A DNA stretch of 8,293 nucleotides from Fibrobacteria bacterium GUT77. GTDB lineage: Bacteria > Fibrobacterota > Chitinivibrionia > Chitinivibrionales > Chitinispirillaceae. Both the position numbers and the translations under genes were made by a program. Positions 5,847-8,293 of this stretch are shown in pieces; position 1 is the stretch's first letter; each line of letters starts with the position of its first letter. Where the stretch lies: positions 148 to 8,440 of the forward strand of contig LIUJ01000313.1 of the NCBI GenBank assembly GCA_001462255.1. Direction: 5' to 3'. The notes under the pieces were generated by a model. It was not told the DNA's origin, did no database searches, and saw nothing but the letters and a program-made list of their open reading frames with translations.

Positions 5847-6893
5847 CTACGAGAGAAGCAAAATGCGCTTGCGCAAAAACGCCAGCTCCTGCGGCGTCTC
5901 ACGCAAAGCGGCGCGGTCTTTCTTGGGCATCTCCCAGCGGATAGGGGGCAAATCCGTGCCGCGTTTGCGTACCGTCAATATACAGGTAAAGGTGTCCTCA
6001 ATCTCGTTTACAATCTCAAACGGGAACGACGCGGCGACGTCGGACTTATCAGCCGTTGACAACGGGACGATGTGGTTAGCCCGCATTCCTATGTGGCGTA
6101 CGTCGTCGCTCGCCTTGTCGCAATCGAAATCAATGCCCCAATCGTTAACAAAAATTCGCGATCCCCTGACCTCCGCCGCCGCGATGTTTTTGCAGCCGGT
6201 CAACCGCGCCGCGTGGACGGTAGCCGGGTTCTCAAACAACTCCCACTTGTCCCTTGCCGCCTCGTTTTTGCCGCGGTCTATGATTGCGATGTCGCCGCAG
6301 AGTCTATACGTTTCGTCGCGGTTGTGGGACACGTAGAGCACTGGCTTTTGGAAGCGCCGAAACGCCGCCGCGAGTTCCAATTCCAACTCCCAGCGCAGGT
6401 GGCTGTCGAGCGCCGCGAAGGGTTCGTCGAGCATGAGGATATTTGGGGAACCGGCCATGATTCGCGCCAGGGCGCAACGTTGCTTCTCGCCGCCGGAAAG
6501 TTCGTGGGGGTACTTGTTGAGGTGCGGCGATATGTGGAACGTTTCGGCCAGCTCGACGGCGACCTTTAAGCGGTCTTGACGTGGCTTTTTCTTCGCGCCG
6601 GCCATGATGTTTTGCCGCACCGTCATGTTGGGGAAGAGCGCGAAGTCCTGAAACAGGAAACCGGTATTCCGCGCCTGCGGCGACAGGTTTATCTTATTCT
6701 TGGAGTCAAACAAGGTAACGCCGTTTAGCGAAATGTACCCGCTGTCGGGTTTTGATATTCCGGCGATGCAACGCAACGTCATGCTCTTGCCGCTGCCCGA
6801 CGCCCCCATAAGCGCCGTTACGCCGGGTTTCGCCGTGATGTTGACGTTTAGAGAAAAACCGTCCAATTTCTTTTTGATGTCGCATACGAGCAT
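5847..6893 (-). CDS. modC: Molybdate ABC transporter ATP-binding protein
   Basis: A 348-residue ABC ATPase that powers molybdate (or tungstate) import on the cytoplasmic face of ModB. Motifs appear in order: Walker A GASGSGKS (30-37), Q-loop Q82 in FLFQDFALFP, signature LSGGE (132-136), Walker B ILMLDEP (152-158), D-loop ALDS (161-164) and switch histidine H190 (YVSH). The C-terminal region from about 230 has the LTGCKNI segment and IGMRANHI (268-275) typical of the ModC TOBE/MOP-like regulatory domain. Length is normal for ModC. The ATG is 7 bp after the modB stop and uses GGGG within the end of modB as its ribosome-binding site. The gene closes the mod operon; the promoter described at 5759-5788 points into its 3' end from the other strand. 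Confidence 0.95.
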   Translation of the reverse strand: MLVCDIKKKLDGFSLNVNITAKPGVTALMGASGSGKSMTLRCIAGISKPDSGYISLNGVTLFDSKNKINLSPQARNTGFLFQDFALFPNMTVRQNIMAGAKKKPRQDRLKVAVELAETFHISPHLNKYPHELSGGEKQRCALARIMAGSPNILMLDEPFAALDSHLRWELELELAAAFRRFQKPVLYVSHNRDETYRLCGDIAIIDRGKNEAARDKWELFENPATVHAARLTGCKNIAAAEVRGSRIFVNDWGIDFDCDKASDDVRHIGMRANHIVPLSTADKSDVAASFPFEIVNEIEDTFTCILTVRKRGTDLPPIRWEMPKKDRAALRETPQELAFLRKRILLLS

Positions 6894-6900
6894 TTGACCG

Positions 6901-7563
6901 TTACCCCCTAACCCGCGGTTTGTTGAAGGCGTTGATTATCATCATAAAGACCGACGATACCGCAAGGTTGATTACCACCCAGTACATCGCCGCGCCCTCG
7001 TTATTGATTTGCCAATAGTAGGCTACCGATGTGGAGACGGTGGCCGTCTTGCCGGCTATGTACCCCGAAACCATGCTTGTCGCGCCGTATTCCCCAATCC
7101 CCCGCGCGAAGGCGAGAACCGTCCCGGCGAGTATCGCGTGCTTGCAATTTGGGAGCAGTATTCGGAAGAAGATGTACCATTCGGATAATCCGAGCGTGCG
7201 CCCCGCGTCGAGCAGGTTGCGGTCAAAGCCGTCGAACGCCCCGCGTACCGTGCGGTAGATAAACGGAAACGCGATTATGGCGACGGCTACGACGGAGGCG
7301 TACCACCGCATAGTGATTGTCAACGAAAACCAGTCATACAACTTCGCTCCGACGGCGCTTCTCGGCGACAGCCAAACGAGGATGAAGTAGCCGACGACGG
7401 TCGGCGGCAGCACGAGAGGGATCATTAATACGGTATCGCAGACGCCCTGCAACACCCGCGGCAACCGCGCCGCCGCGAACGCCGCGAGGAGACCGGCGGC
7501 AAACGCGGCGGATACGGCGATAGTCGAAATTCTTAGCGAATTGTATAGCGGAAATAAGTCCAT
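6901..7563 (-). CDS. modB: Molybdate ABC transporter permease
   Basis: A 220-residue inner-membrane permease that forms the ModB homodimer channel. Hydrophobic segments are visible at about 10-32, 43-65, 88-106, 142-152 and 192-212, giving the five-to-six-helix ABC permease core. The cytoplasmic EAA loop that docks ModC is clear: DAGRTLGLSEWYIFFRILLP (119-138), followed by ARGIGEYGA (153-161), a ModB/CysT-type signature. MIPLVLPPTVVGYF (47-60) is also characteristic of ModB. GGA sits 7 nt before the ATG. The gene lies 30 bp after modA and 7 bp before modC, so the three are one transcription unit. Confidence 0.95.
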   Translation of the reverse strand: MDLFPLYNSLRISTIAVSAAFAAGLLAAFAAARLPRVLQGVCDTVLMIPLVLPPTVVGYFILVWLSPRSAVGAKLYDWFSLTITMRWYASVVAVAIIAFPFIYRTVRGAFDGFDRNLLDAGRTLGLSEWYIFFRILLPNCKHAILAGTVLAFARGIGEYGATSMVSGYIAGKTATVSTSVAYYWQINNEGAAMYWVVINLAVSSVFMMIINAFNKPRVRG

Positions 7564-7593
7564 ATATTAAAATCCAAATTCATACAAAATAAA

Positions 7594-8293
7594 TCATTTG
7601 ACGATCTCAAAGCCGATCTTCTTAAATACGACCGTAGCTTTCGGCGAATTCAGATAGTCCAAAAACGCCTTCGCGGCCTCCGCGTTTGCCGATTTCTTCA
7701 GCACGGCGGCGGGGTAAACGGCGGGTTTATGGCTACCTTCGGGGGCGTTGGCTACCACCTTTATACCGCCCTTAGACGTCGCCGCGTCGGTGGCGTATAC
7801 CACGCCGCAATCTACGCTCCCGCTCTCGACCTGCGACAGCACCTCTTTAACGTTTGTCCCCAAAGACGCCTTGGCCGAGACCTTATCCCACATTTTTAGG
7901 CTATTGAATATCTCCTCCGAATACTGTCCGACCGGTACGCTTGAGTTGCCGAGCGCGATAAGTTTTACTTTATCGGTCGCGCAGTCCGCAAACGATTTGA
8001 TGCCTGCCTTGCTGTTCGACGGCACGATCAGCACGATTTTGTTGACCAACAGGTCTTTGCGCGTGGCGGGGTCGACGTACTCCGCCGCTACTGCGTCCAT
8101 CTGCTTCTGTCCGGCGGATAAGAACACGTCCGCCTCCGCGCCGTTTTCAATCTGCGTCTGCAACTTGCCGCTCGAATCGAAGTTGAAGGAGAGCGTTACC
8201 GCCGGTGCGGACGCCTTGTAGAGCGTCGCGATCTCGGTCAGCGCTTCAGTTAGGCTGGCGGCGGCGAAGACGTTTAGCGTTACCGGCTTTGCC
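7594..8293 (-). CDS. modA: Molybdate-binding periplasmic protein, 5' end outside window
   Basis: The solute-binding protein that captures molybdate or tungstate and delivers it to ModBC. The reading frame stays open to the right edge, giving 232 residues without the start codon or the signal peptide. The visible N-terminus, KPVTLNVFAAASLTEALTEIA, carries the ModA AASLT signature that contributes an anion-binding serine. FDSSGKLQTQIENGAEADVFLSAG follows and supplies the second binding serine region. SSVPVGQYSEE, VESGSVDCGVVYATDA and AVYPAAVL later in the chain are also typical. A TTG at 8163 is in frame but is a leucine codon within KLQTQI, not a start. The C-terminus (VVFKKIGFEIVK) matches the usual ModA end. 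Molybdate versus tungstate preference cannot be told from this. Confidence 0.95.
   Translation of the reverse strand, partial: AKPVTLNVFAAASLTEALTEIATLYKASAPAVTLSFNFDSSGKLQTQIENGAEADVFLSAGQKQMDAVAAEYVDPATRKDLLVNKIVLIVPSNSKAGIKSFADCATDKVKLIALGNSSVPVGQYSEEIFNSLKMWDKVSAKASLGTNVKEVLSQVESGSVDCGVVYATDAATSKGGIKVVANAPEGSHKPAVYPAAVLKKSANAEAAKAFLDYLNSPKATVVFKKIGFEIVK

Noticed and set aside
8161..8163. TTG at 8163 as the modA start
   Set aside because: The frame continues upstream to the window edge with the ModA AASLT signature, so this codon is internal.

Overview
The window looks like ordinary bacterial chromosome with one accessory module at its left edge. Seven of the genes form two co-oriented minus-strand groups. 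The first is a molybdate ABC transporter (modA, cut by the right edge, then modB and modC). Below it lies a housekeeping string: a ZapB-like coiled-coil gene, zapA, rny (RNase Y), ymdB (TIGR00282-type phosphodiesterase) and xseA (exonuclease VII large subunit). On the plus strand at the left edge is a compact MNT nucleotidyltransferase/HEPN pair with its own -10 box, followed by a 28-codon mini-ORF that ends on the xseA stop codon.

The organism cannot be fixed from this sequence. RNase Y next to YmdB is familiar from Firmicutes. An adjacent ZapB-like/ZapA pair points more to a diderm lineage such as Desulfobacterota, Synergistota, Spirochaetota or a relative. Shine-Dalgarno sites of the GGAGG type precede most genes. 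Coding DNA is fairly GC-balanced with GC-rich third positions, while the spacers at 1-95 and 5603-5846 are conspicuously AT-rich.

Layout from right to left, in the direction of minus-strand transcription: modA (runs off the right edge), 30 bp, modB, 7 bp, modC, a 244-bp AT-rich spacer, the zapB-like gene, a 50-bp spacer with a hairpin, zapA, a 285-bp spacer, rny, 5 bp, ymdB, 53 bp, xseA. The ModABC products act together as a periplasmic binding protein, membrane permease and ATPase importing molybdate or tungstate for cofactor synthesis. The ZapB-like/ZapA pair should modulate FtsZ assembly. RNase Y and YmdB are likely co-translated and belong to RNA turnover and signalling.

I found no clear undescribed multi-gene system. 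The points most worth a second look are: a near-consensus promoter at 5759-5788 that fires against every neighbouring gene and into the 3' end of modC; a diverged inverted repeat around that promoter; the spacer downstream of zapA, a position where some bacteria encode 6S RNA; an Asp-rich N-terminal extension of XseA; and the MNT/HEPN pair, whose HEPN partner lacks the usual R-X4-6-H nuclease motif and which abuts xseA with a possible gene remnant.
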